Origin: Longitalea arenae
GTDB taxonomy: Bacteria > Bacteroidota > Bacteroidia > Chitinophagales > Chitinophagaceae
Reading direction: 5' to 3'
Length of the DNA stretch: 64,000 bases
Assembly (NCBI RefSeq): GCF_016924755.1
Contig: NZ_JAFFJX010000005.1
Span: forward strand, 124,001 to 188,000
A program made the position numbers and the translations under genes. Under the pieces are notes generated by a model. That model ran no database searches. It saw nothing but the letters and a program-made list of their open reading frames with translations, and was not told the DNA's origin. Every line of letters starts with the position of its first letter. Position 1 is the stretch's first letter. Shown one piece after another: positions 63,812-64,000 of the stretch.

Positions 63812-64000
63812 TTATTGGATCGGTTCGTAAATAAGCTGCACCACACCCGATTTGAAGGTGTTGGCTTTGAGCAATCTTAATGCTAACCGTTCCTGAAGAT
63901 CTTCAAATAAGGGTTTGCCGGTGCCCAACACGGTTGGATGAACGGATAATCTATATACATCAATAAGCCCTAATTGAATAAAGGTTTTGATGAGTTTTGC
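63812..64000 (-). CDS. Dihydrofolate-reductase-family (RibD C-terminal) protein, 3' part
   Basis: The window ends inside this gene; the last 62 residues are present with a stop at 63812-63814. The text LIKTFIQLGLIDVYRLSVHPTVLGTGKPLFEDL followed by LRLLKANTFKSGVVQLIYEP is the C-terminus of the DHFR/RibD-C family, common as small standalone reductases in Bacteroidota. These bind NADPH; the substrate is unknown. Confidence 0.88.
   Translation of the reverse strand, partial: AKLIKTFIQLGLIDVYRLSVHPTVLGTGKPLFEDLQERLALRLLKANTFKSGVVQLIYEPIQ

Overview
The window reads as the chromosome of a free-living, polysaccharide-degrading member of Bacteroidota, most likely Chitinophagaceae (Niastella/Chitinophaga-like). 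The reasons are two SusC/SusD pairs, an ECF sigma factor with a FecR-type anti-sigma (DUF4974 style), a protein with a type IX secretion (T9SS) sorting domain, many outer-membrane-type lipoproteins, AraC regulators beside glycoside hydrolases, TAnnTTTG-type -7 boxes and a general lack of Shine-Dalgarno sequences. Nothing indicates a prophage, plasmid or CRISPR array.

Layout. 1-6052: end of a SusC-type receptor, its SusD, and a large FG-GAP/ASPIC lipoprotein. 6211-15162: a complete trans-envelope signalling and uptake cluster (ECF sigma, FecR, SusC with STN domain, SusD, phosphodiester glycosidase, IPT/NHL lipoprotein). 15385-16112: the most unusual locus, a tRNA-Arg(UCU) gene split inside its anticodon by a 654-nt group I intron that carries a PD-(D/E)XK homing endonuclease. 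16441-23891: DUF748 protein, membrane-anchored winged-helix regulator, YceI lipoprotein, PpnP, MacB/FtsX-type permease, FMN alpha-hydroxy-acid oxidase. 24027-33042: alpha-L-fucosidase with AraC regulator, quinone oxidoreductase, small hypothetical proteins, a gene-poor 1.3 kb, a secreted Gfo/Idh/MocA oxidoreductase and a secreted amidohydrolase. 33104-39246 (minus strand): GH43 glycosidase, Imm11-family protein, SprB-repeat T9SS protein, heparin-lyase-like lipoprotein. 39247-46429: a gene-poor 1.25 kb, then small stress/regulatory genes (NTF2-like, AraC, SRPBCC, DoxX), a small secreted protein, a PQQ-type sugar dehydrogenase and a GDPD/PLC-like phosphodiesterase. 46631-51211: AI-2E-family permease, secreted alpha/beta hydrolase, LTA-synthase-like sulfatase, PHA-granule-type protein. 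51475-56904: an imuA-imuB-dnaE2 mutagenesis operon. 56909-64000: two GH13 enzymes for alpha-glucans, bestrophin-like channel, methyltransferase, SDR, AraC regulator and the end of a DHFR-family reductase.

Main theme: sensing, import and breakdown of glycans at the cell envelope, with periplasmic and surface lipoproteins predominating. The group I intron is supported by every core helix that could be traced by eye (P1, P2, P3, P4, P6, P7, P8, P9, P10), and P1 plus P10 fix the splice sites to the nucleotide. Other structure not explained by genes: an eight-unit 9-bp tandem array between a susC and its susD, in-frame short-repeat insertions inside fecR, paired long hairpins after susD, and a terminator-like hairpin present twice around an NTF2/AraC pair.
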